DNA from: Streptomyces sp. PTY087I2
Lineage (GTDB): Bacteria > Actinomycetota > Actinomycetes > Streptomycetales > Streptomycetaceae
Assembly: GCF_001687325.1 (NCBI RefSeq)
Contig: NZ_LZRD01000020.1
Location: forward strand, 62,001-126,000
Direction of reading: 5' to 3'
DNA: 64,000 nucleotides
The translations under genes were made by a program, and so were the position numbers. Below the pieces are notes generated by a model. The model saw nothing but the letters and a program-made list of their open reading frames with translations, made no database searches and was not told where the DNA came from. This document shows positions 7,841-17,157 of this stretch, piece after piece (the first letter of the stretch is position 1; each line of letters opens with the position of its first letter).

Positions 7841-7928
7841 AGTCTGTCAGCTCGAACCTCCGCACACCCGGCGGCACCCCTATTACCCTCGGTCCCGTCC
7901 GACCAGCGCACCACCCGAGGAGAACCAC

Positions 7929-8396
7929 ATGAGCGAGCGACTGAAGCCCGGCGACACCGCTCCCGCCCTCACCCTTCCCGACGCCGACGGCAACGAGGTG
8001 TCGCTCGCGGACCACAAGGGCCGCAAGGTCATCGTGTACTTCTACCCGGCCGCTCTTACCCCCGGATGCACCAAGCAGGCCTGCGACTTCACGGACAACC
8101 TCGACCTTCTGGCGAACGCCGGGTACGACGTCATCGGCGTCTCCCCCGACAAGCCGGAGAAGCTCGCGAAGTTCCGCGACACGGAAAACCTCAAGGTCAC
8201 CCTGGTGGGCGACCCGGCCAAGGAAACTTTGGCGGCGTACGGCGCCTTCGGCGAGAAGAAGCTCTACGGCAAAGTGGTGACGGGCGTGATCCGCTCCACC
8301 GTCGTCGTCGACGAGGACGGCAAGGTCGAGCACGCGTTCTACAACGTGAAGGCGACCGGTCACGTGGCGAAGATCATCAGGGACCTGGGCATCTGA
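7929..8396 (+). CDS. bcp: Thiol peroxidase, Bcp/PrxQ-type peroxiredoxin
   Basis: This 155-residue AhpC/TSA-family protein reduces hydrogen peroxide and organic hydroperoxides using thioredoxin. The active-site stretch YFYPAALTPGCTKQACDF carries the peroxidatic Cys47 and the resolving Cys52, five residues apart as in E. coli Bcp. The thioredoxin fold is complete (IGVSPDKPEKLAKFRD, LVGDPAKETLAAYGAFG). ATG 7929 is preceded by GAGGAGAACCAC. Cytoplasmic. It is the only gene of its unit, followed by a 14-bp inverted repeat before the MFS gene. Confidence 0.95.
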   Translation: MSERLKPGDTAPALTLPDADGNEVSLADHKGRKVIVYFYPAALTPGCTKQACDFTDNLDLLANAGYDVIGVSPDKPEKLAKFRDTENLKVTLVGDPAKETLAAYGAFGEKKLYGKVVTGVIRSTVVVDEDGKVEHAFYNVKATGHVAKIIRDLGI

Positions 8397-8417
8397 CCGG
8401 TCTCGCCCCGAGACGCC

Positions 8418-8479
8418 CCTCACACGATCTCAAGGCCATGGCGGCTGTACGCGCCACGACGTGTCGAGATCGTGTGAGG
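8418..8479. repeat. 14-bp perfect inverted repeat with 34-base loop
   Basis: CCTCACACGATCTC (8418-8431) is the exact inverse of GAGATCGTGTGAGG (8466-8479). The loop contains a second small GGCG/CGCC pairing. It lies 22 bases after bcp and 92 before the MFS start. It could be a terminator, although no T-run follows, or a pair of operator half-sites for a regulator of the MFS gene. Confidence 0.7.
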
Positions 8480-8570
8480 GAGATCGCATCGGCCCATGAA
8501 GTCGGTTTGCGACCGCCATCTCTGCACAGAAGCCTTTCCTGGAACGCCCTTCGAGGAAAGGACCCCGGCC

Positions 8571-10067
8571 ATGGCGGCCCCCGACCCCCACCAGGCGGCC
8601 GACCCAGCAGCGGTCAAACGCCACCCCGCGCTCTTCCGGGCCATCCGGAAGCGCCAGAATCCGCGGTTGCGCCGGACGGACATCACGGTCACGGACGACG
8701 CCGCGGTGAAGCGGGCCGTGAAGGCGGCCTCCCTGGGCAACGCCATGGAGTGGTTCGACTTCGGGATCTACTCCTATCTGGCCGTGACGATCGGGCATGT
8801 GTTCTTCCCGTCCGGGAACGACACCACGCAGCTGCTGTCCTCCTTCGCGACGTTCGCGGTGGCCTTCCTCGTACGGCCGCTGGGCGGGATGTTCTTCGGC
8901 CCGATGGGAGACAAGGTCGGCCGCAAGAAGGTCCTGGCGCTGACGATGATCCTGATGGCGGTCGGTACGTTCGCGATCGGCCTGATCCCCTCGCACGACA
9001 CGATCGGCGTGTGGGCCGCGGTCCTGCTGATCTTCTTCCGGATGCTCCAGGGGTTCTCGACGGGCGGTGAGTACGGGGGCGCCTCGACGTTCATCGCGGA
9101 GTACGCCCCCGACAAGCGGCGCGGCTTCTTCGGGAGCTTCCTGGAGTTCGGGACCCTGGCGGGCTACGTCGGTGCGGCCGGTCTGGTGACAGCCCTGTAC
9201 GCACTCCTCACCGACGCGCAGATGGAGGCCTGGGGGTGGAGGATCCCGTTCCTCGTCGCGGGCCCGCTGGGCCTGGTCGGCCTCTACCTGCGGCTGAAGC
9301 TGGACGAGACGCCGGCCTTCCAGAAGCTGGAGGGCGGCACGGCGCACGCGAGCGAGGCGGCGGACGGAGTCGAGGCCACGGCCAAGGGTGACCTGGCGAA
9401 GATCTTCCGGCAGTACTGGCCGACGCTGATCCTCTGCATCTGCCTGGTCGGCGCGTACAACATCACCGACTACATGCTGCTGTCGTACATGCCGACGTAC
9501 CTCTCCGACGAGCTGGGCTACAGCGAGACGCACGGGCTGCTGATCCTGCTGGCGGTGATGGTGTTCCTGATGACGATCATCGCCCGGATCGGCAAGCTCT
9601 CCGACCGCTTCGGCCGCAAGCCGCTGCTGATGACCGGGATGCTGGGCTTCCTCTTCCTCTCCCTCCCCTCCTTCCTCCTGATCCGGATCGACGGCATCCT
9701 CCCGATCACGATCGGCATGCTGCTGCTGGGCCTCTCGCTGGTCTGCATGCTCGGCACGATGTCGGCGGCCCTCCCGGCCCTGTTCCCGACGAACGTCCGC
9801 TACGGCTCCCTCTCCGTCGGCTACAACCTCTCCGCGTCGATCTTCGGCGGCACGACCCCGCTGGTGATCACGGCCCTGATCAGCTGGACCGGCTCCAACC
9901 TGATGCCGGCGTACTACGCGATGGCGGCGGCCCTGATCGGCGTGATCGCGGTGGCCTGCATGAAGGAAACCGCCCAGAAGCCCCTGATCGGCTCCCCGCC
10001 GTCGGTGGAGACGGACGAGGAGGCAGCGGAACTGGTCCAGGCGCAGGCCCCGGAGCCGAAGTTCTGA
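8571..10067 (+). CDS. MFS metabolite:proton symporter (ProP/MHS type)
   Basis: This 498-residue, twelve-helix major facilitator of the metabolite:H+ symporter family has the hallmark GNAMEWFDFGIYSYLA before helix 1. It also has GDKVGRKKVLALTMI in loop 2-3 and RMLQGFSTGGEYGGASTFIA in helix 4. Relatives carry glycine betaine/proline, citrate or other carboxylates; the substrate cannot be told here. The ATG at 8571 follows GAGGAAAGGACC and is preferred over 8496, which would add 25 residues lacking a ribosome site. It stands alone after the inverted repeat at 8418-8479, a candidate regulatory site. Confidence 0.9.
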   Translation: MAAPDPHQAADPAAVKRHPALFRAIRKRQNPRLRRTDITVTDDAAVKRAVKAASLGNAMEWFDFGIYSYLAVTIGHVFFPSGNDTTQLLSSFATFAVAFLVRPLGGMFFGPMGDKVGRKKVLALTMILMAVGTFAIGLIPSHDTIGVWAAVLLIFFRMLQGFSTGGEYGGASTFIAEYAPDKRRGFFGSFLEFGTLAGYVGAAGLVTALYALLTDAQMEAWGWRIPFLVAGPLGLVGLYLRLKLDETPAFQKLEGGTAHASEAADGVEATAKGDLAKIFRQYWPTLILCICLVGAYNITDYMLLSYMPTYLSDELGYSETHGLLILLAVMVFLMTIIARIGKLSDRFGRKPLLMTGMLGFLFLSLPSFLLIRIDGILPITIGMLLLGLSLVCMLGTMSAALPALFPTNVRYGSLSVGYNLSASIFGGTTPLVITALISWTGSNLMPAYYAMAAALIGVIAVACMKETAQKPLIGSPPSVETDEEAAELVQAQAPEPKF

Positions 10068-10187
10068 GGGCTGGTGCCTTCACCCGCCGGGTGCCCTCTC
10101 CAGATTACGGACGTGACCATCCGATAAACGGGTCGTTACTCCGTACGAGGCTGCGAACATGCGGCCGAGGACGGAGGGGGCAGAGGC

Positions 10188-10847
10188 ATGGGAAAGAGCC
10201 CGTACACGCGGGAGCGGCTGGCGGATGCGGCAGCGTCGTCGCGGACGCTTTCGGAGGCGTTGACGGAGCTGGGCGTGGATCCGAAGAGTCCGACGCGGCG
10301 GTACCTCCTGGACCGTATGCGGAAACTTGGCGTGGACACCGGCCACTTCGAAAGCGAAGGAGTGCGCTGGACGAAGGAAGTACTCCAGGCGGCGGTCGCG
10401 GCTTCCACCAACATGTGCGAAGTGCTGCGGCGCCTCGGCCTGGAGGTGGTCGGCGGTCAGCACACCCACATCAGCCGCCGCGTAAAGGCTCTGGGGATCG
10501 ACACCTCGCACTTCTCGGCACCATCGAGGAGCGGCGAGATCCGCCGTAGGCGCCCAGAGGAACTGCTGGTCGACCAGAGCCAGAACCTCGCACGCCGCAT
10601 CCCCGGCGAGAGGCTCAAGCGAGCAATGATCGCCATGGGCACCACGGAACGCTGCGCCCTCTGCGGCACAGGGGGGACGTGGCGGAACCGGCCGCTACCG
10701 CTCGAGGTCGATCACATCGACGGCAACTGGCGGAACAACCAGCCGCAGAACCTCCGGCTCCTCTGCCCCAACTGCCACTCGACGACCGATACGTATCGCG
10801 GTCGCGGCAAGGGGCGCCGCCTCGCGGCACGAAGTGAGGCCCCATGA
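10188..10847 (+). CDS. HNH endonuclease with duplicated N-terminal domain
   Basis: A 219-residue protein. The C-terminal HNH nuclease has a zinc CxxC at 156/159, DHIDGN at 175-180 and CPNCH at 193-197, the last two supplying the beta-beta-alpha metal fold. Residues 6-54 and 61-109 are an internal duplication of about 49 residues, each with T(R/K)E at the start, LG(V/I)DT near the end and a closing HF (DTGHF, DTSHF); this looks like two small helical DNA-binding modules. ATG 10188 follows GGAGGGGGCAGAGGC. Its stop overlaps the start of a paralogue as ATGA. Roles in restriction, homing or repair cannot be separated from sequence. Confidence 0.88.
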   Translation: MGKSPYTRERLADAAASSRTLSEALTELGVDPKSPTRRYLLDRMRKLGVDTGHFESEGVRWTKEVLQAAVAASTNMCEVLRRLGLEVVGGQHTHISRRVKALGIDTSHFSAPSRSGEIRRRRPEELLVDQSQNLARRIPGERLKRAMIAMGTTERCALCGTGGTWRNRPLPLEVDHIDGNWRNNQPQNLRLLCPNCHSTTDTYRGRGKGRRLAARSEAP

Positions 10848-11499
10848 GTACCCGCAGTGGCTACACGCGCGAGCGGCTGATCGAGGCAGCCCGTCAGTGC
10901 ACTGACATCCAAGAAGTCATCGCGTTTTTGGCACGCGCCCCTACGGCAGGCTCAGTCGCTACCTGCTCGCTCGCTTCGAGCATTACGGGATCGACGTGTC
11001 CCACTTTCCTCGCCGCACCAGAGCCGGAGGGCGCCCCTCCACCACAGAACTCTCGGAGGCCGTTGCCGGTGCCATTTCCATCGCTGACACGCTCAGGCGA
11101 CTGGGTCGGGCGGACACCACGAGCCAGCGGCAGCACCTGCGCGCGTGGATCGCCGAAGACGGACTCACCACCGCGCACTTTCTCGGGCAGGGGCACCAGC
11201 GGGGAAACGCCGGACCCACCCCGCTCAGAACCGCTGAACAGATCCTTGTGAAACACGAGGACACACACCGCACGAAGACGGCCCTATTGCGCCGGGCTCT
11301 GCGGGAGGTCGGCCTCATGGAAGAGTGCGCCGAGTGCGGGACCTCCGCGTCCTGGCAGGGCAAGCCCATGACACTGGAGGTGGACCACATCAACGGAGAC
11401 TGGAGCGACGACCGCAGGGAGAATCTCCGGCTCCTGTGCCCGAACTGCCACGCGGTGACCCGAACCTGGTGCAGGGGCGGCAAGGTCACTCGGCTCTGA
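10844..11499 (+). pseudogene. Second HNH endonuclease paralogue, frameshifted
   Basis: It starts at ATG 10844 (MSTRSGYTRERLIEAARQCT), coupled to the first HNH gene by ATGA. After AFL at about 10926 the frame is wrong. The correct continuation (GTRPYGRLSRYLLARFEHYG, then DVSHF) lies one base back in a TTTTT run, as if one T were lost. Downstream the protein is intact in the other frame: second repeat PSTTELSEAVAG...HF, ECAECGTS, DHINGD, CPNCH. The architecture copies that of its neighbour: two ~49-residue modules plus HNH. Either a real frameshift mutation or a homopolymer error; if corrected the product has about 218 residues. Confidence 0.82.
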
Positions 11500-11561
11500 G
11501 GATCTCTCCCTGATATCCCCCACACTCACTCCGCAGAGGGCAGTAAGCTGAGATCTGCTGC

Positions 11562-11645
11562 GCGGCCGTAGCCAAACTGGTATCGGCGGGTGTTTTAGGG
11601 GCATCTGGGAGAAATCCTGTGTGGGTTCGAATCCCACCGGCCGCA
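11562..11645 (+). tRNA. tRNA-Leu (anticodon UAG)
   Basis: Acceptor arms GCGGCCG and CGGCCGC pair; the anticodon stem-loop GGTGT-TTTAGGG-GCATC presents TAG at 34-36; a long variable arm TGGGA-GAAA-TCC and T-arm GTGGG-TTCGAAT-CCCAC follow, with discriminator A. It decodes CUA (and possibly CUG). It is not bldA, which has UAA. No CCA is encoded. Confidence 0.93.
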
Positions 11646-11652
11646 CGTCGAC

Positions 11653-11688
11653 GAGAAGGGGCCGTCCCCAGCGGGACGGCCCCTTCTC
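11653..11688. terminator. Bidirectional terminator between tRNA-Leu and rdgB
   Basis: A perfect 16-bp stem, GAGAAGGGGCCGTCCC / GGGACGGCCCCTTCTC, with a 4-base loop. It lies 7 bases after tRNA-Leu and 6 bases before the end of the convergent rdgB gene, so it can serve both. Confidence 0.85.
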
Positions 11689-11694
11689 CACGTT

Positions 11695-12297
11695 TCACCC
11701 CACCAACTCCCGCACCACCGGCACCAACGCCCGGAACGCCTTCCCCCGGTGGCTGATCGCGTTCTTCTCCGCCGGGGTCAGCTCCGCGCAGGTGCGGGTT
11801 TCGGACTCCGGCTGGAGGATCGGGTCGTAGCCGAAGCCTCCTGTGCCGGACGGGGTGTGGCGGAGGATGCCGTTCAGGCGGCCCTCGACCACGCGTTCCG
11901 TGCCGTCGGGGAGGGCCAGGGCGGCGGCGCAGGCGAAGTAGGCGCCTCGGTGGGGGGTGTCGATGTCGCCGAGCTGGGCCAGGAGCAGGTCGAGGTTGGC
12001 CTTGTCGTCGCCGTGGGTGCCGGCCCAGCGGGCCGAGAAGATGCCGGGGGCGCCGCCGAGGACGTCGACGCAGAGGCCGGAGTCGTCGGCGACGGCCGGG
12101 AGGCCCGTGGCGCGGGCCAGGGCGTGGGCCTTGAGGAGCGCGTTCTCGGCGAAGGTGACGCCGGTCTCCTTGACGTCGGGGATGTCGGGGTACGCGTCCG
12201 CGCCGACGAGGTCGAGGTCGAGTCCCGCGTCGGCGAGGATGGCGTGGAGTTCGGTGATTTTCCCGGCGTTGCGGGTGGCGAGGATCAGGCGCTTCAT
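11695..12297 (-). CDS. rdgB: Inosine/xanthosine triphosphate pyrophosphatase (RdgB/HAM1)
   Basis: This house-cleaning enzyme hydrolyses dITP, ITP and XTP to the monophosphate. The 200-residue protein has the N-terminal substrate motif LATRNAGKITEL (about 5-16), GVTFAENALLKA, ADDSGLCVDVL and GGFGYDPI, all as in the family. ATG 12297 has no strong Shine-Dalgarno, but it is the only start compatible with the family. It lies downstream of rph on the same strand, the usual rph-rdgB order, but here a lipoprotein gene intervenes. Confidence 0.95.
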   Translation of the reverse strand: MKRLILATRNAGKITELHAILADAGLDLDLVGADAYPDIPDVKETGVTFAENALLKAHALARATGLPAVADDSGLCVDVLGGAPGIFSARWAGTHGDDKANLDLLLAQLGDIDTPHRGAYFACAAALALPDGTERVVEGRLNGILRHTPSGTGGFGYDPILQPESETRTCAELTPAEKNAISHRGKAFRALVPVVRELVG

Positions 12298-12347
12298 GGG
12301 GCCATTGTCGCCGGGCCGGCGCCCCCGTCGGCCCGGGGCCGCTCGAC

Positions 12348-12737
12348 CTACGGGGTGCAGACCTTGCCGATCTCCGTCGCCGCGTCCGTCACCGGGGTGA
12401 TGTCGGGGGTCGCGTCGCCCGCCTCGATGGACTTGCGGACCTCCGTGACGCCCTTCTGGAGGTCGTCGACGGCCTTGGAGAGGTCGGCGTCGTCCGTGGT
12501 GTCGTCGAGGTTCTTCAGCTCGCGGTCGATCTCGTCCAGGGACTCGGAGGCCTGGGTGATGTCCTCGGAGGCGTTGGAGACGGCCCGCTGGAGGTTGTTG
12601 ACGCTGGTGGCGATGGCGTCGGCGGTGCGGACGCAGTCGAGGGCCTTGTCGAGGCCGGCGCAGCCCACGGCCGTGGTCAGCGTCAGCAGGGTGGCGGCGG
12701 TGGCCAGTGCGAGGCGTTGGTGGCGGCGCGAAGCCAT
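12348..12737 (-). CDS. Small lipoprotein with coiled-coil
   Basis: A 129-residue secreted protein. It has a signal peptide with basic start MASRRHQRLALATAATLLTL and lipobox TAVGC, giving a lipid-modified Cys around residue 26. The mature part is acidic and helical with heptad-like spacing (VNNLQRAVSNASEDITQASE, LDDTTDDADLSKAVDDLQKG), suggesting a coiled coil, and ends in a lone Cys. No known domain is recognised. It sits between rph and rdgB on the same strand. Confidence 0.8.
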   Translation of the reverse strand: MASRRHQRLALATAATLLTLTTAVGCAGLDKALDCVRTADAIATSVNNLQRAVSNASEDITQASESLDEIDRELKNLDDTTDDADLSKAVDDLQKGVTEVRKSIEAGDATPDITPVTDAATEIGKVCTP

Positions 12738-12861
12738 GGAGCGGGTCCCTCCCCGGGGGTCGGTACGTGGACGGGCGCACGGTTCGACCCGTACGCCCGT
12801 GCTCGTAACGACGCTGTGTCGTGCTTATTTGGTTGCTTCTTTACCCGGGGAGGGCGCGTCG

Positions 12862-13599
12862 CTACGCGTTCCGCGTGGTTGCGAGTGCGTCACGCTGGAG
12901 TGCGGCGAGATCGACGCAGCCCGCGGTCGCGAGGTCCAGGAGGGAGCCCAGTTCCTTGCGGTCGAAGGGGGCGCCCTCGGCGGTGCCCTGGACCTCGACA
13001 AAGCGGCCGTCGCCCGTGCAGACGACGTTCATGTCGGTCTCGGCCCGGACGTCCTCCTCGTAACAGAGGTCGAGAAGCGGGGTGCCGTCGACGATGCCGA
13101 CGCTGATGGCCGCCACGGTGTCGGTGAGCGGCTTGCGGCCGGCCTTGACGATCTTCTTGCCCTGGGCCCAGCTGACGGCGTCGGCGAGGGCGACGTACGC
13201 GCCCGTGATGGCGGCCGTACGGGTGCCGCCGTCGGCCTGGAGGACGTCGCAGTCCAGGACGATGGTGTTCTCGCCGAGCGCCTTGTAGTCGATGACGGCG
13301 CGCAGGGAGCGGCCGATCAGGCGGCTGATCTCGTGCGTGCGGCCGCCGATCTTGCCGCGTACGGCTTCGCGGTCGCCGCGGGTGTTGGTGGAGCGGGGCA
13401 GCATGGAGTACTCGGCGGTGACCCAGCCCTCGCCGCTGCCCTTGCGCCAGCGCGGGACGCCTTCGGTGACGGAGGCGGTGCAGAAGACTTTGGTGTCGCC
13501 GAAGGAGATGAGGACTGAGCCTTCGGCGTGCTTGCTCCAGCCGCGTTCGATGGTGACGGGGCGGAGCTGTTCAGGGGTGCGGCCGTCGATGCGAGACAT
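12862..13599 (-). CDS. rph: Ribonuclease PH
   Basis: A 3'-5' phosphorolytic exoribonuclease that trims tRNA 3' ends and other RNAs. The 245-residue protein shows the full family signature: RIDGRTPEQLRPVTIERGWS, FGDTKVFCTASV, GWVTAEYSMLPRSTNTR, IGGRTHEISRLIGRSLRA, IVLDCDVLQADGGTRTAAIT and the C-terminal VEVQGTAEGAPF. Length is standard. ATG 13599 starts at the conserved MSRIDGR. It works as a hexameric ring in the cytoplasm. 13600-13845 upstream holds nothing recognisable apart from an 11-base G run near 13656. Confidence 0.96.
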   Translation of the reverse strand: MSRIDGRTPEQLRPVTIERGWSKHAEGSVLISFGDTKVFCTASVTEGVPRWRKGSGEGWVTAEYSMLPRSTNTRGDREAVRGKIGGRTHEISRLIGRSLRAVIDYKALGENTIVLDCDVLQADGGTRTAAITGAYVALADAVSWAQGKKIVKAGRKPLTDTVAAISVGIVDGTPLLDLCYEEDVRAETDMNVVCTGDGRFVEVQGTAEGAPFDRKELGSLLDLATAGCVDLAALQRDALATTRNA

Positions 13600-13845
13600 G
13601 GCCCGACTTTATCCGTTGGCGGGGGTGGCTCCGTTCGGGTGCGGTGGGGCCCCGGGGGGGGGGGACGCGCGGTCGGATGTGGCTCAGGTTCCGTGGCGGC
13701 TGTGCTCAGGTGCGGTGGGCCCGGGCGTGGGTGTCGCCGTTCCCGGATGTGCCGCAGGCCCCGTTCCCTGGTGCGGGGTACGGGGCCTGCGGGTGCGGGC
13801 GCCTTCGGGAGGCGCGGCCGCGGGGTCCGGCGTCGGGTCAGCCGG

Positions 13846-14079
13846 TCACATCATGTCTTCGATGTCGGCGGCGATGGGGTCCGCGTCGGTGCCGATGACG
13901 ACCTGGATCGCCGTGCCCATCTTGACGACGCCGTGGGCGCCGGCGGCCTTGAGGGCGGCTTCGTCGACCTTCTCGGGGTCGTGGACCTCGGTGCGGAGGC
14001 GGGTGATGCAGCCTTCGATCTCGTCGATGTTGTCGATGCCGCCGAGCCCGGCGACGATCTTCTCAGCCTTGGTGGCCAT
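13846..14079 (-). CDS. nagF: PTS EIIB subunit for N-acetylglucosamine (NagF-like)
   Basis: A 77-residue soluble phosphotransfer protein with the glucose-family EIIB motif DEIEGCITRLRTEVHDPEKV; Cys24 is the phosphorylated residue. It passes phosphate from EIIA-Crr to GlcNAc entering through the EIIC partners. In Streptomyces a free EIIB (NagF) serves NagE2, and the gene is divergent from the EIIC genes as here. ATG 14079. Regulation by DasR is expected from the operator in the shared promoter region at 14242. Confidence 0.92.
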   Translation of the reverse strand: MATKAEKIVAGLGGIDNIDEIEGCITRLRTEVHDPEKVDEAALKAAGAHGVVKMGTAIQVVIGTDADPIAADIEDMM

Positions 14080-14241
14080 GTCCTTCTCCCTGTTTCACGC
14101 GCAGACGGCCGCCCGCTGCGGGTCCGTTTCGTCACGGTAACGCACGGTTGGACCAACTTCGCGGGCGGGTAACCGGACGATCCCGAAAGATGACGATCAC
14201 CGGTCCCCTGCCTTCAGGGGCGGGGCCCGGACCGTGACGCA

Positions 14242-14257
14242 ACTGGTCTACACCAGT
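14242..14257. promoter_or_regulatory. DasR-responsive element (dre)
   Basis: ACTGGTCTACACCAGT is a near-perfect 16-bp palindrome matching the known dre consensus (ACTGGTCTAGACCACT type). It lies 43 bases before the nagE1-like ATG and in the divergent region shared with nagF. DasR repression is relieved by GlcN-6-phosphate. Confidence 0.88.
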
Positions 14258-14299
14258 TTGCAACGACCGCCAAACGTGAAGTGTTCCGGGAGGACGCCC

Positions 14300-15559
14300 A
14301 TGAGTTCGAGCGCCGCTGCGGCACCGCAGCAGAAATGGTGGAACGGACCGGTCCAGGGCTTGCAGAAGGTCGGGCGGAGCCTTCAGCTTCCGGTGGCCGT
14401 CCTCCCGGCGGCAGGCCTGCTCGTCAGCCTCGGGAACCTGTTCGGGTCCTATCTGCACGGCTCCTTCTGGGAGAAGACCGCCTCGGTCCTCCTCAACGGC
14501 GGCGGCGCGATCCTCGACGGCAAGCTCGGCCTGCCCCTGCTGTTCTGTATCGGCGTCGCCATCGGCTTCGCGAAGAAGGCGGACGGGTCCACCGCGCTCG
14601 CAGCGGTGGTCGGCTTCCTCGTCTACCGGGGGGTACTGACCGCCTTCCCCATCGACGGCACCGTGACGGACGAGCTGCCGCAGGGCGAACCGCAGAACCC
14701 CGGGGTTCTCGGCGGCATCATCATCGGCCTGCTGACCGCCGTAGTCTGGCAGCGCTACCACCGCACCAAGCTGGTCGACTGGCTCGGCTTCTTCAACGGC
14801 CGGCGCCTGGTGCCGATCCTGATGGCGTTCCTCTGCGTGATCCTCGGCGTCCTGTTCGGGCTGCTGTGGCAGCCGGTGGGTGACGGGCTGACCTGGTTCT
14901 CCAAGCAGCTGATCGACCTCGGCTCCTGGGGTGCGGCGATCTTCGGCTTCGCGAACCGGCTGCTGATCCCGATCGGCATGCACCAGTTCCTGAACACGTT
15001 CTTCTGGTTCCAGGCGGGCGAGTTCACCGGGGCGGACGGCCAGACCGTCCAGGGCGACATCTCCCGGTTCTTCGCCCAGGACCCGTCGGCCGGCCAGTTC
15101 ACCTCGGGCTTCTTCCCGATCATGATGTTCGGCCTGCCCGCCGCGGCCCTGGCCATCACCCACTGCGCGCGGCCCGAGCGCCGCAAGGAGGTGGGGGGCC
15201 TGATGGTCTCGGTGGCGCTGACGTCGTTCGTCACCGGTGTGACCGAGCCGATCGAGTTCTCGTTCATGTTCGTCGCGCCGCTGCTGTACGGCGTGCACGC
15301 GGTGCTCACGGGTGCCTCGATGGGCATCACCTGGCTGCTCGGCGTGCATGCGGGGTTCAGCTTCTCGGCCGGGTTGATCGACTACGTCGTCAACTGGCAT
15401 CTGGATACGAAACCCTGGCTGATCCTCCCGATCGGCGCGTGCTTCGCCGTGATCTACTACGTGATCTTCCGCTTCGCGATCACCAAGTTCGACCTCAAGA
15501 CACCGGGGCGCGAACCCGAGGAGATCGAGAAGGAGATCGAGAAGGATCTGACGAAGTAG
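14300..15559 (+). CDS. nagE1: PTS EIIC permease, N-acetylglucosamine family (NagE1-like)
   Basis: A 419-residue integral membrane EIIC of the glucose/GlcNAc PTS family with about ten hydrophobic segments. Family blocks: RSLQLPVAVLPAAGLLVSLG, LLFCIGVAIGFAKKADGSTA, FFNGRRLVPILMAF, IPIGMHQFLNTFFWFQAGEF and TSFVTGVTEPIEFSFMFVAP. There is no fused EIIB or EIIA, which fits use of separate NagF and Crr. ATG 14300 follows CGGGAGGACGCCC; the longer frame crosses the dre operator. In S. coelicolor NagE2 is the main GlcNAc importer; the role of the NagE1 paralogue is less clear. Confidence 0.9.
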   Translation: MSSSAAAAPQQKWWNGPVQGLQKVGRSLQLPVAVLPAAGLLVSLGNLFGSYLHGSFWEKTASVLLNGGGAILDGKLGLPLLFCIGVAIGFAKKADGSTALAAVVGFLVYRGVLTAFPIDGTVTDELPQGEPQNPGVLGGIIIGLLTAVVWQRYHRTKLVDWLGFFNGRRLVPILMAFLCVILGVLFGLLWQPVGDGLTWFSKQLIDLGSWGAAIFGFANRLLIPIGMHQFLNTFFWFQAGEFTGADGQTVQGDISRFFAQDPSAGQFTSGFFPIMMFGLPAAALAITHCARPERRKEVGGLMVSVALTSFVTGVTEPIEFSFMFVAPLLYGVHAVLTGASMGITWLLGVHAGFSFSAGLIDYVVNWHLDTKPWLILPIGACFAVIYYVIFRFAITKFDLKTPGREPEEIEKEIEKDLTK

Positions 15560-15566
15560 CAGCACA

Positions 15567-15622
15567 CCGGGGCTTTGCCCCGGCCCCCGCAAGGCCCTCG
15601 GACCGTCCGGTCCGGGGGCCTT
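15567..15622 (+). terminator. Two consecutive terminator hairpins after nagE1
   Basis: CCGGGGC-TTT-GCCCCGG (15567-15583) is followed by AAGGCCC...GGGCCTT with an inner CGGACC/GGTCCG pairing (15591-15622). The second is a long stem close after the nagE1 stop, separating it from the nagE2 promoter. Confidence 0.7.
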
Positions 15623-15707
15623 CGGCATGTCACCGAACGTGCCGAGTCTGCTACTGCGAATGAGATAGGGAATTGAAGGTTCCTTATCTATCCCTCACCG
15701 TGCTAAA

Positions 15708-15723
15708 ACTGGTCTACACCACT
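15708..15723. promoter_or_regulatory. DasR-responsive element 1 of nagE2
   Basis: ACTGGTCTACACCACT matches the dre consensus almost exactly, 98 bases before the nagE2 ATG. With the second site one base further on it forms a tandem operator. Confidence 0.9.
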
Positions 15724-15724
15724 G

Positions 15725-15740
15725 AGTGGTCCAGACCACG
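15725..15740. promoter_or_regulatory. DasR-responsive element 2 of nagE2
   Basis: AGTGGTCCAGACCACG is a second palindromic dre directly after the first. The 17-bp centre-to-centre spacing would place two DasR dimers side by side over the nagE2 promoter or leader. Confidence 0.86.
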
Positions 15741-15821
15741 GCGCTCTGCCGCAGGGTCTGCCGAGTCGCCGCCTCCCCGCATCAACGACCTGGGCGGCAC
15801 CGTGTCCCATGGAGGAAGTTG

Positions 15822-17087
<1,266 letters not shown>

Positions 17088-17108
17088 CCTCCCGCCTCAC
17101 CCGTACGT

Positions 17109-17155
17109 ACGACGGCGCCCCCGCCTCCCGAGAGGGAAGGCGGGGGCGCCGTCGT
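17109..17155. terminator. Bidirectional terminator between nagE2 and MBL hydrolase
   Basis: An 18-bp GC-rich stem: ACGACGGCGCCCCCGCCT pairs exactly with AGGCGGGGGCGCCGTCGT across an 11-base loop, 21 bases after nagE2 and 2 bases from the convergent hydrolase stop. Confidence 0.85.
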
Positions 17156-17157
17156 GC

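Noticed and set aside
10920..10935. Programmed -1 frameshifting in the second HNH gene
   Set aside because: The site GCG TTT TTG lacks a true slippery heptamer and no strong downstream pseudoknot is evident; single-base loss is simpler.
11562..11645. bldA, the TTA-decoding tRNA
   Set aside because: The anticodon is UAG, not UAA.
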